A DNA stretch of 64,000 bases from Muribaculaceae bacterium (GTDB lineage Bacteria > Bacteroidota > Bacteroidia > Bacteroidales > Muribaculaceae), in NCBI GenBank assembly GCA_017621055.1, contig JAGATX010000028.1, positions 1 through 64,000 of the forward strand, written 5' to 3'. The position numbers and the translations under genes were made by a program. The notes beneath the pieces were generated by a model. That model was given only the letters and a program-made list of their open reading frames with translations, was not told where the DNA came from and made no database searches. This document shows positions 16,591 through 25,335 of the stretch, in pieces. Position 1 is the stretch's first letter. Every line of letters starts with the position of its first letter.

Positions 16591-16682
16591 CCCGGCCGAT
16601 ATGCGCGGTTTTCGTTTGCCCGCGCAGTCCAATAGTGTATAGATATTAATTCCAAATTTTACTAATTTAAAAGCATCACAGA

Positions 16683-18026
16683 ATGAAGAAATTCTACACC
16701 TTGCTTGTTGCAACAGCAGCCACCATGCTGGCCGCCAACGCCGAGGTCACTCTGGTTGCCAACGGACTTTCCGAAGTCAGCGCCCAGCGTATCCTCTCCA
16801 CCGAATATGTGGCACACGCAGCCGACGCTCCCCTCAAGGCAGCTCCCGGCGGCAAATACAATGTGGTTGGCGACGGCTATGTTACCGCCGGTATCCTGTC
16901 CACCCTTCTCCCTGAGGACTGCACTGCAGGCCAGTCGTGGGCAATAACCATCGAGCAGAGCGTCAACGATGCCAACTGGTACCGCACACAGCTCTACAAC
17001 GCCAACTCTCCCGTGGTGGAAGTGCTCGGCGAACCCGATGAAGCATACTTCTACTTCAATGTGGCAGATCCCAACAAGGTATATTCCGACCGTTTCCTCA
17101 TCGCAGGCACGTACAATGCTTTCCAGTTCTGCCCCGAAAGCACGCTCGGCAATTTTCTCAACGATACCGGCAAAGCATATCTCGAAGCTAATAAGAAATA
17201 CGGCAAATTCGAGAATGGTGTGGTAGTATTCCCCATGGAGTCGTTTTGGACGATTGAGGAAGAGGACACGAAGTTTACTTCCACTAACTCATATGCCACC
17301 TTTACCATAACCATGCCTGGTACGGAGTTCAAACCCGTATGGCGCGAACTTGGTCAGGGTGAGTTTGTCGACGGTTTCTTCGCTCCCCAGTTTCTGGATA
17401 TATGCGCTCATGAGTACATCAACGCCGAGGGTAAGAAAGACTACTGGTTCTCGACCTTTACTTCTGACGTTAACGTATCGCGTCACAACTTCCTGCCTGC
17501 CATCTATAACATCACCGATCCCTGGTTCCAGTCGCTCGAATCGAGCTACCCGATGGTATTCAATGCCGAGATTGCAGACTTCGTAATCGTTCCCGAGCAG
17601 GAAACCGGTATCCGCACCCAGAGCGAAGGTCCTTGGCATATTATGAGTTTCAGCGGCAACGCCACCGGTTGCAGCACACGCGAAGAGCAGAGCCAGCAGC
17701 AGAATGCATGGATTCGCACGGCCTTCATCACCCTTGAGAACAACGTTCTCAAAATCGCCCCCAATGCATTAGGCTTCATGTTCCCCGAATGGACCGGTCA
17801 TGAAACTTCGATCTTCGGCAGCGGTCTGGCCAATGAGGACGGCGACGATCTCGCGTCCCAGATCACCCTCCCCGAGGATGCCGGTGTTAACGATGTTGTT
17901 GTCAGCGATGACGTCAACGCTCCCGCCGAGTACTACAACCTCCAGGGTGTGCGCGTGAACAACCCGGCCAACGGTCTCTACATTGTCAAGAGAGGCAATC
18001 AGGCTTACAAGATCTTCCTGCGCTAA
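16683..18026 (+). CDS. Secreted protein with conserved C-terminal sorting-like tail
   Basis: 447 residues. Signal peptide MKKFYTLLVATAATMLAANA. The body has no domain I can name; it is rich in aromatic and acidic residues and looks like a beta-rich extracellular protein. The last ~45 residues (AGVNDVVV, NAPAEYYNLQGVRV, NPANGLYIV, KIFLR) match in pattern the end of the unrelated protein at 56633-57502. Such tails resemble type IX secretion sorting domains, and sprA is present in this window. It has its own promoter with a long leader and is divergent from an ECF sigma/anti-sigma pair. Confidence 0.75.
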   Translation: MKKFYTLLVATAATMLAANAEVTLVANGLSEVSAQRILSTEYVAHAADAPLKAAPGGKYNVVGDGYVTAGILSTLLPEDCTAGQSWAITIEQSVNDANWYRTQLYNANSPVVEVLGEPDEAYFYFNVADPNKVYSDRFLIAGTYNAFQFCPESTLGNFLNDTGKAYLEANKKYGKFENGVVVFPMESFWTIEEEDTKFTSTNSYATFTITMPGTEFKPVWRELGQGEFVDGFFAPQFLDICAHEYINAEGKKDYWFSTFTSDVNVSRHNFLPAIYNITDPWFQSLESSYPMVFNAEIADFVIVPEQETGIRTQSEGPWHIMSFSGNATGCSTREEQSQQQNAWIRTAFITLENNVLKIAPNALGFMFPEWTGHETSIFGSGLANEDGDDLASQITLPEDAGVNDVVVSDDVNAPAEYYNLQGVRVNNPANGLYIVKRGNQAYKIFLR

Positions 18027-18050
18027 GCCACAGAAAAATCAAACCATACT

Positions 18051-18080
18051 AAAAAAGCGACCCGCCGGGTCGCTTTTTTT
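18051..18080 (+). terminator. Intrinsic terminator after the 16683-18026 gene
   Basis: Stem AAAAAAGCGACCC/GGGTCGCTTTTTT with a three-base loop, 24 bases after the stop; works in both directions in principle. Confidence 0.9.
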
Positions 18081-18101
18081 ATGCACGTGTCGCCACGGCG
18101 C

Positions 18102-18132
18102 TTGCATGGTTCGAAAAAAATCTTTAACTTTG
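18102..18132 (+). promoter_or_regulatory. Promoter of rplS
   Basis: TTG (18102-18104), 20 bases, TAACTTTG (18125-18132). Confidence 0.65.
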
Positions 18133-18214
18133 CAACCGATTTCGTAACCTCTGGCACGGACAAGCGGCCTGCGAATGTTGCGACTAATACTAACTTAATC
18201 AATATCAACCGACA

Positions 18215-18586
18215 ATGGATCTGATTAAAGTAGCCGAAGAGGCTTTTGCCACCGGTAAGAAGGCAACAGACTACGAATTCGTGCCCGGCGACACCATCAC
18301 CGTGGCTTATCGAATCAAAGAGGGTAACAAGGAGCGTATCCAGCAGTACCGTGGTGTGGTTATCCGCATCTCGGGCGAAGGCGACAAAAAGCGCTTCACC
18401 GTGCGCAAGATGAGCGACAACGTAGGTGTGGAGCGTATCTTCCCCATCAATAGCCCGTTTATCGACTCTATCGTAGTCAACAAAAAAGGTAAGGTTCGCC
18501 GCGCAAAACTCTACTATCTGCGCAAACTCACCGGCAAAAAAGCCCGCATCAAAGAGCGTCGTTCCTTCGCAAAGAAGGAGGACTGA
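18215..18586 (+). CDS. rplS: 50S ribosomal protein L19
   Basis: 123 residues. It sits at the interface of the ribosomal subunits. The sequence contains the family core [24 protein letters not shown] and the [13 protein letters not shown]-type segment ([10 protein letters not shown]), then a basic tail ([13 protein letters not shown]). It has its own promoter, an ~80-base leader and a terminator, so it appears monocistronic. Confidence 0.96.
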   Translation: MDLIKVAEEAFATGKKATDYEFVPGDTITVAYRIKEGNKERIQQYRGVVIRISGEGDKKRFTVRKMSDNVGVERIFPINSPFIDSIVVNKKGKVRRAKLYYLRKLTGKKARIKERRSFAKKED

Positions 18587-18616
18587 GTCCAAGATGCCCC
18601 GGCACCTAACGTTACA

Positions 18617-18648
18617 AGCAGAGCCGTCCGGCCCTGCTTTTTTTTTAC
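18617..18648 (+). terminator. Terminator of rplS
   Basis: Stem AGCAG-A-GCC/GGC-C-CTGCT with a GTCC loop, followed by a run of about nine T. It ends four bases before the next start codon. Confidence 0.85.
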
Positions 18649-18651
18649 AGT

Positions 18652-19647
18652 ATGTCCGCACCGCAATATCCATGTTATAGCGTAGCTATCCGCACCCTCG
18701 GCACTGCCGGCGAAAAATATCTGCGCACACTGCAGGCCTGCGCCGCCCAGACGGTGCAGCCCCGCCGTATCCTTGTGTACATACCCCACGGCTATGCACT
18801 GCCCGCGCAGACAATAGGCTGCGAGGAATATGTGCGGTGCGAGAAGGGCATGATAGCGCAGCGGTCGCTGCCCTTCGATGAAATCGACACCGATTTCATC
18901 CTTTTTCTCGACGATGACCTTGACTTCCCCGCCGACCTCGCCGAGCGCCTCTTCGACGCCATGGAGCGCCACGGCTCGCAGCTGGCCTCGCCGGCCATCT
19001 ACGAAAACGAGAAAGGCTCGCTGAAGCAGAAAATCAAGTGGGCGGTGCTGATGCAGACCCTCCCGCACCGCGACAGCCGGTTTGCCTACAAGATTCGCCG
19101 CAGCGGCCATTACTCCTACAACAACCGGCCGACGGCGGCGAGCCTCCCCAGCCAGAGCTGCGCCGGCGCGTGCATGATGATAAGCCGGCGCGCCTACGAC
19201 GCCATTCACTTCGCCGACGAGCGGTGGCTCGACCATATGCCCTATGCCCTGGGCGACGACCAGCTCTTTGCATACAAGGCATACCGCTACGGCTTCAACC
19301 CCTGCGTGGTGTACGACAGCGGAATAGTTCACCTCGACGCCGGGTCGGGCACACGCCGCGACCCCGCACGAAACCACTATGTGTCGGAGTTCGTGCGCAC
19401 CCTTCTGTGGTACCGCAGCATCTATACGGCGGCGCCATCGGCAGCCGGCCGTCTGGCGGCAGTGGCGGCTTTCGCCGCCTCAAAGGCCTTCGACATCGCC
19501 ATGGCCATACCGTACTCACTGGTGAAGCGCTCGCTTTTCCCGATAAAGAACATTGTGCGCGGCGGCTATGACGCCCTTAGCTTCATTGCCGGGCGTAAAT
19601 TCGGCGATACTCCCCCGTATATGGCCCATAAGCCCCGGTACGACTAA
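18652..19647 (+). CDS. Family 2-like glycosyltransferase
   Basis: 331 residues. GT-A features: an N-terminal strand (SVAIRTLG), the metal-binding DDDLDF motif at ~88-93 (FLFLDDDLDFP region), an acceptor-side ED-like element in YALGDDQLFAYKAYRYGF, and a VYDSGIVHLDAG segment. A hydrophobic C-terminal part (~260-290) may bind to the membrane. It probably transfers a sugar from a nucleotide donor in surface glycan synthesis; the substrate is unknown. Its start is immediately after the rplS terminator, so it needs either read-through or a promoter that I cannot see. Confidence 0.8.
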   Translation: MSAPQYPCYSVAIRTLGTAGEKYLRTLQACAAQTVQPRRILVYIPHGYALPAQTIGCEEYVRCEKGMIAQRSLPFDEIDTDFILFLDDDLDFPADLAERLFDAMERHGSQLASPAIYENEKGSLKQKIKWAVLMQTLPHRDSRFAYKIRRSGHYSYNNRPTAASLPSQSCAGACMMISRRAYDAIHFADERWLDHMPYALGDDQLFAYKAYRYGFNPCVVYDSGIVHLDAGSGTRRDPARNHYVSEFVRTLLWYRSIYTAAPSAAGRLAAVAAFAASKAFDIAMAIPYSLVKRSLFPIKNIVRGGYDALSFIAGRKFGDTPPYMAHKPRYD

Positions 19648-19710
19648 CAGATTGTACGTAGAAAGCGGCAAAATGGGTAAATTCGTAGTTAAAAAATGTA
19701 AATGTGACAC

Positions 19711-19737
19711 TTTGTTAAGAATATTTGCTTAACTTTG
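19711..19737 (+). promoter_or_regulatory. Promoter of the structured small RNA
   Basis: TAACTTTG at 19730-19737 places transcription start at ~19740. A TTTG at 19711-19714 is closer than the usual 20 bases (15), so the -33 box is uncertain. Confidence 0.55.
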
Positions 19738-19739
19738 TG

Positions 19740-19920
19740 CTGTGGAAAAAACGGCAACAATTTCACGCCTTTTTTCTACGTATTGCGAATCCATTGGGCT
19801 CCTATGCAGTTGACCTGCGCAAAGGGTCCGATATCAAATGTGAAAAATTGGTTTGTGTGTAAATTTAGAACACAGAGCGTTGCTCCCTTCGTGAGAAGAT
19901 GGCAACGCTTGACTTTTTTA
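19740..19920 (+). ncRNA. ssrS: Structured small RNA, candidate 6S RNA (Bacteroidales-1 type)
   Basis: This 300-base gap holds no protein frame, but it has a promoter, a terminator and nested pairing between them. Pairs: CTGTG (19740-19744) with CACAG (19871-19875); CAATTTCAC (19758-19766) with GTGAAAAATTG (19840-19850); GGCTCC (19797-19802) with GGGTCC (19824-19829, one mismatch); GCAG (19806-19809) with CTGC (19815-19818). A large internal bubble separates the second and third pairs. About 180 bases, a long rod with a central bubble and an apical stem is the 6S RNA architecture; 6S RNA binds the RNA polymerase holoenzyme by mimicking an open promoter. The Bacteroidales-1 RNA family has been connected with 6S. 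The class is inferred from architecture, not from an alignment. Confidence 0.6.
19876..19919 (+). terminator. Terminator of the small RNA
   Basis: Stem AGCGTTGC (19876-19883) with GCAACGCT (19902-19909), inner stem CTTC/GAAG, followed by TTGACTTTTTT. Confidence 0.85.
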
Positions 19921-19951
19921 TAACAGGGAGGGCCGATGGAAAGGCGGTTTT

Positions 19952-21187
19952 CTACCGTCTGAACGTGAGCGTCGAGGCGGAGAGCATGGTGGCGGCTATG
20001 GCGCTGATATCGTCGGGAGAGACGGCCTGCACGGCCGTGGTGACGTCATCGTCATCAGTCAACCTGCCACGGAAAAGCACGCTGCGTGCGGCGGCGAGGA
20101 TGTGGTTCTCGTTGTTTTCGCGAGCTATGGCGCACTGGCCGAGATACTGCTTCTTTGCAGCGGCGAGGGCGCGGGGCGACAGGCCGCTGTCGGCCAGACG
20201 CAAAAAAGTGTCGCGGCAAAGCCGTCGGCACAGCTCGTAGTCATCGGCGTCGCAGCCGAAGTAAACGGACAGCAAACCGCAGGTGGAATAGAACGCGGGC
20301 GAAGCCTCGACGGTGTATACCAGCCCGCGGCGCTCGCGCAGTTCGACGTTCAGCACCGAATTCATGCCGGGACCGCCTATGATGTTGGCGAAAAGGCTCC
20401 ATGGCACGCGCGCCGGGTCGCCCAGCCCGGGGCAGACAGCGCCCGTGAGCGTATGGCACTGATGCAGCGGCAACTTGCGCACCACATCGAAAGGCCGGGG
20501 CGGCAGAGGCGCCGGCAGGAGTGTGCGGCCGGCGTTGTCGGCCTCCGGCAATGCCTCGAAATACCGCGCCACCAGTGCCGCCATGGCCTGCGCCGGCCGC
20601 GGCCCGCTGTAGAAAGCGGTCATATTGCCGCGGCGGTAGTGACGTTCCAGAAAACGGCGGCAGTCGTCGCTGCCGAGGCGCCGCACCGACGCTGCATCGC
20701 CCAGGATATTGTGCCCCAGGGGATTGCCGGCAAAGATAAGGTCGTCGAAATCGTCGAAAATAGCGTCGGCAGGGCTGTCGAGATACGATTTGATCTCATC
20801 TACCACCACCTCGCGTTCCTTTTCGAGCTGCGCCGCCGGAAACCGCGAGTTCAGGGCCAGGTCGGCCACCAGCTCCACGGCCCGAGCGGCATATTGCGCC
20901 GGGAAAATGGTGTAGATCACCGTGGCCTCCTTGGTGGTATAGGCGTTAAGCTCGCCGCCGACGGCCTCCATGCGGTTGATTATGTGCCATGCGGAGCGCC
21001 GCGCCGTGCCTTTGAATATTGTGTGCTCCACAAAGTGCGCCAGTCCGTGGGTGCGCTCGGGCTCGTCGGCGCTGCCGGCACGCACGGCCACGCCGAAGAT
21101 GGCCGACGCGGCACCCGGCAGGTGCTTGTGCACCAGCGGCAGCCCGGGCAGAGCGTCAGCGAGGACGGGTTTTCTGTTTTTCTTCAT
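19952..21187 (-). CDS. M16 family zinc metallopeptidase
   Basis: 411 residues, a single-polypeptide processing-peptidase-like (insulinase family) enzyme. The inverted zinc motif HFVEH is at residues 51-55 (His51, Glu54, His55), with the third ligand in the LEKEREVVVDEI helix. The C-terminal half has the second M16 fold (NIIGGPGMNSVLNVELRERRGLVYTVEAS). No signal peptide, so it is probably cytoplasmic. The start was placed at MKKNRKPVL, whose ATG overlaps the ispG stop by four bases; the longer open frame upstream is ispG in another frame. Last gene of the trpS to M16 run. Confidence 0.9.
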   Translation of the reverse strand: MKKNRKPVLADALPGLPLVHKHLPGAASAIFGVAVRAGSADEPERTHGLAHFVEHTIFKGTARRSAWHIINRMEAVGGELNAYTTKEATVIYTIFPAQYAARAVELVADLALNSRFPAAQLEKEREVVVDEIKSYLDSPADAIFDDFDDLIFAGNPLGHNILGDAASVRRLGSDDCRRFLERHYRRGNMTAFYSGPRPAQAMAALVARYFEALPEADNAGRTLLPAPLPPRPFDVVRKLPLHQCHTLTGAVCPGLGDPARVPWSLFANIIGGPGMNSVLNVELRERRGLVYTVEASPAFYSTCGLLSVYFGCDADDYELCRRLCRDTFLRLADSGLSPRALAAAKKQYLGQCAIARENNENHILAAARSVLFRGRLTDDDDVTTAVQAVSPDDISAIAATMLSASTLTFRR

Positions 21188-22695
21188 TTTTCGGCGGTCT
21201 CGCGCCATTGGCCGTCGGCCTTGATGATGTCGATTAGAGCAGCGAGGGCGTCGGCCTGCGGCACGTTGCGTCGCACCGGCTCGATGCCGCGGTAGATGGA
21301 CACGTTGCCGGCGGCGGCGCCGACATAGCCATAGTCTGCGCCGGCCATCTCGCCGGGACCGTTGACAATGCAGCCCATTACTGCGATTTTGAGGTGACGC
21401 AGGTGTGAGCACGCCTTTTTCACGGCGTCGAGAGCCGCCGGCAGGTCGAAGAGCGTACGGCCGCAGCCGGGACATGCCACGATTTCGGCCTTGAAACGCT
21501 CAATACCGGTGGCCTGCACGATGTCGCGGGCAAGAGCATCGGCCTCGGCGGCGGTGAGCGCCGGTGAGGATATGCCCACGGCGGTGACGGCGCCGGCAAG
21601 GATGAGGTAGCCGAGGTCTACTGCGGCGGCCACGGTGATATCGTCGGCACTCATCGCGGCGGGATAGCTCACCCGAACCGATACAGGACGTCCGGCCGCG
21701 AGAACATCGGCTATAGCGCGGCAGCCTTCGGTCTCGACGTCGGCCTTGGCGTCGGCGGCGAGCACGGGCATGGTTGCGGGTACGGCCCTGCGCGGCGCCG
21801 CCGCTGTCATGTTGCGCCTGGCGCTGTCGACGTGCGATATTATAGCCTCGGCCACAGGAATTTCGGCGCAGGGGTCCTCGCTGAGCGAGACGCGGATGGT
21901 GTCGCCCAGACCGTCGACAAGGAGACTGCCGATTCCCACGGCGCTTTTCACACGTCCTTCCGTTGCGTTTCCGGCCTCGGTTACGCCCAGATGGAGAGGG
22001 TAGTCGAGGCCCTCGGCATCCATAGCCTCGGCGAGGCGGCGCACCGTGGCAGTCATCAGGGGCACATCGGAGGCCTTGATGGAGACAACCACATTGCCGA
22101 ACTTCTCGTCGCGGCATATTCGCAGGTATTCGAGGGCGCTCTCCACCATCCCCTCGGCGCCGTCGCCGTAGCGGCTCATGATGCGATCCGAGAGCGAGCC
22201 ATGGTTCACTCCTATGCGGATAGCCGTGCCGTTCTGCCGGCACAGTTCAAGGAAGGGCACGAATTTGCGGCGGATTTCTGTGAGTTCGGCGGCATATTCC
22301 TCATCGGTGAAGTCCATCTTGCGGAACGTGCGGCCGGGGTCGAAGAAATTGCCGGGATTTATGCGCACTTTCTCCACATGGCGGGCGGCCTCGAAGGCCG
22401 CAGCAGGGTTGAAATGGATGTCGGCCACCAGAGGGACCTCCACGCCCTGCGCGCGGAGGGCGGCGCGGATCTCGCCAAGCGATGCGGCATGGCTCACGCC
22501 CTGGGCGGTGAGCCGCACAAGGCGGGCGCCGGCGTCGGCCAGACGGCGTGCCTGGCACACCGACGCCTCGACATCGAGGGTGGGTGTGGTGGTCATGCTC
22601 TGCACCACTATGGGGCTGTCGGCGCCCACGGTGACGGCGCCTATGTGCACGGCGCGTGTGCGTCGGCGCTGGGGCATTGATGCTGATGTGCTCAT
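21184..22695 (-). CDS. ispG: 4-hydroxy-3-methylbut-2-enyl diphosphate synthase
   Basis: 503 residues. It converts methylerythritol cyclodiphosphate to HMBPP in the non-mevalonate isoprenoid pathway, with a 4Fe-4S cluster. Cluster ligands are Cys408 and Cys411 (ACPGCGRT) and Cys442 ([10 protein letters not shown], with Glu449). The N-terminal TIM barrel is clear ([26 protein letters not shown]). Bacteroidetes usually have the long IspG with an inserted domain of some 600 residues in total; this one is intermediate, so the insert is shortened. Its ATG overlaps the purE stop by four bases. Confidence 0.93.
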   Translation of the reverse strand: MSTSASMPQRRRTRAVHIGAVTVGADSPIVVQSMTTTPTLDVEASVCQARRLADAGARLVRLTAQGVSHAASLGEIRAALRAQGVEVPLVADIHFNPAAAFEAARHVEKVRINPGNFFDPGRTFRKMDFTDEEYAAELTEIRRKFVPFLELCRQNGTAIRIGVNHGSLSDRIMSRYGDGAEGMVESALEYLRICRDEKFGNVVVSIKASDVPLMTATVRRLAEAMDAEGLDYPLHLGVTEAGNATEGRVKSAVGIGSLLVDGLGDTIRVSLSEDPCAEIPVAEAIISHVDSARRNMTAAAPRRAVPATMPVLAADAKADVETEGCRAIADVLAAGRPVSVRVSYPAAMSADDITVAAAVDLGYLILAGAVTAVGISSPALTAAEADALARDIVQATGIERFKAEIVACPGCGRTLFDLPAALDAVKKACSHLRHLKIAVMGCIVNGPGEMAGADYGYVGAAAGNVSIYRGIEPVRRNVPQADALAALIDIIKADGQWRETAEK

Positions 22696-23204
22696 TTTTC
22701 GGCGATTACTGCATGTTTGTATTCGCGGGCAACATCGGCGAGGTCGGCATCGGCCTTCTCCACCTTGAGCGCCAGCGAGGCTGTGTACTGCGCCAGCTTT
22801 TCGGCCAGGGCGTTGTCCGAGATGGCAAGGATGCGGGCGGCAAGGACGGCGGCGTTGAGTCCGGCGCCTATGCCCACGGTGGCAACGGGTATTGCCGGCG
22901 GCATCTGCACGATGGAGAGCAGGGCGTCAACACCGTCGAGGGTCGACGGTGCGGGCACGCCTATCACCGGCAGGGGCGTGGCGGCGGCTATCACGCCCGG
23001 GAGGGCGGCGGCCATGCCGGCGATGGCTATTATTACCTTGACACCCCGACCGGCGGCGGTGGCGGCATAGAGTGCCACGGCTTCGGGGGTGCGGTGGGCG
23101 CTGAGAGCGTGCAACTCAAAGTCTATGCCCATGTTTTCCAGAAAATCGGCGGCCTTGCGGGCCACGGGGAGGTCGGATGTGCTCCCCATTATGATACTTA
23201 CCAT
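22692..23204 (-). CDS. purE: N5-carboxyaminoimidazole ribonucleotide mutase
   Basis: 170 residues. It moves the carboxyl group from N5-CAIR to give CAIR in purine synthesis. The family signatures [17 protein letters not shown] and [11 protein letters not shown] are present, with the conserved serine and histidine. Length is normal. It overlaps ispG by four bases and follows the PAP2-like gene by 20 bases. Confidence 0.94.
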   Translation of the reverse strand: MVSIIMGSTSDLPVARKAADFLENMGIDFELHALSAHRTPEAVALYAATAAGRGVKVIIAIAGMAAALPGVIAAATPLPVIGVPAPSTLDGVDALLSIVQMPPAIPVATVGIGAGLNAAVLAARILAISDNALAEKLAQYTASLALKVEKADADLADVAREYKHAVIAEK

Positions 23205-23224
23205 TGCTGATGATGACGTTAAGT

Positions 23225-23854
23225 TTACAAAGCGAGTGCGCTAAGGATGACGCCGAAGCCGAGGCAGGCGCCGGCGAGGGTCTGAAGCACGGTGTGGCGA
23301 TGCAGGAACAGACGCGCCCATGCCACGATGCCGGTGAGCATTACGGCCACGCTGATGAGGGTCATGCCGTCGGCTACGAGGGCGCCGCGGTTGGCAAGCC
23401 AGAACACCAGCGCTGCCAGACCGCCGACGCCGGCGGTGTGAGCGCTGATTTTCCAGGCGAAGGATACGAAAAGTTCCACGGCGGCCACCACGGCGGCGCC
23501 ACCGAGGAAACGCACCATCCACGCCGGAGCATGGAGGGCGCCGATGAAGAATGCGGCGCCGAGATAGCAGAACACGGTGAAGGCGAAGGGCACGGCGCGC
23601 TGGCGGCGGTCCGAAATGGAAGCGTCGCTCACATGCCCCATGCGCATTAGCAGAGCCACGAGAGCGGCGGGGATAACACCGGTGATGAGGAATACGCCGA
23701 CGGTGCTCCAGGCGCGCACGTCCGTCGGCAGCAGGCGCATGGGCGTGAGCCACAGCGCAACAATCATTGCGTATGTCGCCATGAGCAGCGGCGAGAACAC
23801 GTCGCTGACGGCGACTGCCGTGATTTTTAATGCTTTATGTAGTTGATTGCTCAT
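23225..23854 (-). CDS. PAP2-like integral membrane protein
   Basis: 209 residues, about six membrane helices. Pieces of the phosphatidic-acid phosphatase type 2 signature are recognisable in the right order: SDRRQRA (first motif region), [11 protein letters not shown] (in place of PSGH) and [16 protein letters not shown] (in place of SR-x5-H-x3-D). The key residues depart from consensus: the first motif lacks the RP end and the last Asp is Gln. It may be a lipid or isoprenoid phosphatase, or an inactive relative. The neighbour ispG makes an isoprenoid-phosphate role attractive but unproven. Confidence 0.6.
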   Translation of the reverse strand: MSNQLHKALKITAVAVSDVFSPLLMATYAMIVALWLTPMRLLPTDVRAWSTVGVFLITGVIPAALVALLMRMGHVSDASISDRRQRAVPFAFTVFCYLGAAFFIGALHAPAWMVRFLGGAAVVAAVELFVSFAWKISAHTAGVGGLAALVFWLANRGALVADGMTLISVAVMLTGIVAWARLFLHRHTVLQTLAGACLGFGVILSALAL

Positions 23855-23876
23855 ATTTTACAGAACACTGACGGAG

Positions 23877-25319
23877 TCAGAAAAGTTTACGGAGCCTTGC
23901 CACGGGGAAGCCCAGCCGCTCGCGGTATTTGGCCACCGTGCGCCGCGCTATGTCGTAGCCTCGTGCGGCGAGGGTGTCGGTGAGCAGGCGGTCGCTCAGC
24001 GGCGTTTTCTTGTCCTCATGCTCCAGGATGTCGCGCAGTTCCTCGAGGATGCGCAAGGTCGAGGCATCGGTGGCTTCGTTCGGCCGCTCGTTGAAGAACA
24101 TTTTCAGCGGATAAATGCCCGACGGGGCGAGGACATATTTGCCGGCGGTTGCACGCGACACCACTGAGACGTCGAGGTCGGTGGCCTGCGCCACATCCTT
24201 CAGAATCATCGGTACAATGTCGGCAGGGTCGCCGCTTGCAAAAAAACTGTGCTGAATTCTGACTATGGCTTCGATTACCACGGCAAGAGTCTGAGAGCGG
24301 AGACGTGCCAGCTCTATGAACGAGCGTGCGTCGTCGCGCCGCCGCCGTATGAACGCCATTTCCTTGCGCAGGGCTGCGGGTGTGGTGTCGCTGTCGGCGA
24401 TATCGAAACTCTTTTCGACTACCAGATCGGGCTCGGAAGCTGCGGGCTGCACGCTGAAACGGCCCGTGTTGACGTCGTAGTCCACAATGAAATCGGGCAC
24501 GATGTGACGTGCGGCGCCGGAGCGCCCCGTTGCCAGCGTCGACGCCGGCCGCGGGTTGAGGGTGCGGATCACGGCGAGGGCGCGGTCCATTGCGCCGCGG
24601 TCAATCTCGAGGGCAGCCATTATGCGGTCGAAGTGCATCTTGGCAAAGAGAGGGTAGTGGTCGGCGATAATCGCGCGGGCGGTGAGGGTCGCGGCGTCCG
24701 GCGCGCGGCGGTCGAGCTGCAGCAGCAGGCAGTCGCGCAGGTCGAGGGCGCATATTCCGGCAGGTTCGAGGGCGCGCACGGCGTCGAAGATGCGGCGGAC
24801 GTCTGCCTCGGCAGGGTCGAACCCCTCGGTGAGGGCTATCTCGTCGGCAATAGCGGCGAGTGAGCGGGTGAGGTAGCCGTTGGAGTCTATGTTACCGACG
24901 ATGTGACGGGCTATGGCGGTGTCGGCGCCGCTGAGGCTGTTCTCGGCGGCGAGGCGTCCCATCAGGGTGTCGAAGAGGCCGGCATCGTCGTCGGCGGTGT
25001 ATGAGGCAGCCTCGGCGCGTGGTTCCTCGGCGTAGCGCCGGCGGCCAAAGTCCGGGGCATCGTCGTCATCGGCATAATCGGCACGCTGCAGCTGGTCGGC
25101 GCTCTCGGCGAAAGGCTCGCCGTCATCACCGTCGATACTCCCGTGGGCGTCGGCACCGTCGGCAATACCTAAGGCAGGGTTGTCGTCGAGCTGCCGGCGC
25201 ACTTCATCGTCGAATTCGGCGGCAGGCATTTCGAGCACCCTCCCCAGAGCCACGCTCCGCGGATTTATTCTTTGCTGCAGGCGCAGCTGCTGCTCGAGCC
25301 TGAGAGCCTCCTTGTGCAT
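23877..25319 (-). CDS. rpoN: RNA polymerase sigma-54 factor
   Basis: 480 residues. It directs polymerase to -24/-12 promoters and needs an AAA+ activator. The N-terminal activator-interacting region is Gln/Leu-rich (RLEQQLRLQQRINPRSVAL), an acidic linker (~55-115) follows, then the core-binding domain, the -12 contact helix-turn-helix region, and the RpoN box (ARRTVAKYRE, near residue 462). It is 16 bases after trpS and 22 bases before the PAP2-like gene. No enhancer-binding activator gene is seen in the window. Confidence 0.93.
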   Translation of the reverse strand: MHKEALRLEQQLRLQQRINPRSVALGRVLEMPAAEFDDEVRRQLDDNPALGIADGADAHGSIDGDDGEPFAESADQLQRADYADDDDAPDFGRRRYAEEPRAEAASYTADDDAGLFDTLMGRLAAENSLSGADTAIARHIVGNIDSNGYLTRSLAAIADEIALTEGFDPAEADVRRIFDAVRALEPAGICALDLRDCLLLQLDRRAPDAATLTARAIIADHYPLFAKMHFDRIMAALEIDRGAMDRALAVIRTLNPRPASTLATGRSGAARHIVPDFIVDYDVNTGRFSVQPAASEPDLVVEKSFDIADSDTTPAALRKEMAFIRRRRDDARSFIELARLRSQTLAVVIEAIVRIQHSFFASGDPADIVPMILKDVAQATDLDVSVVSRATAGKYVLAPSGIYPLKMFFNERPNEATDASTLRILEELRDILEHEDKKTPLSDRLLTDTLAARGYDIARRTVAKYRERLGFPVARLRKLF

Positions 25320-25335
25320 GTCGAGTCAGTGCTGG

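Noticed and set aside
20102-21295. Long plus-strand open frame opposite the M16 peptidase
   Set aside because: Shadow of the M16 and ispG genes; composition is low-complexity Arg/Gly/Ala with no start context.
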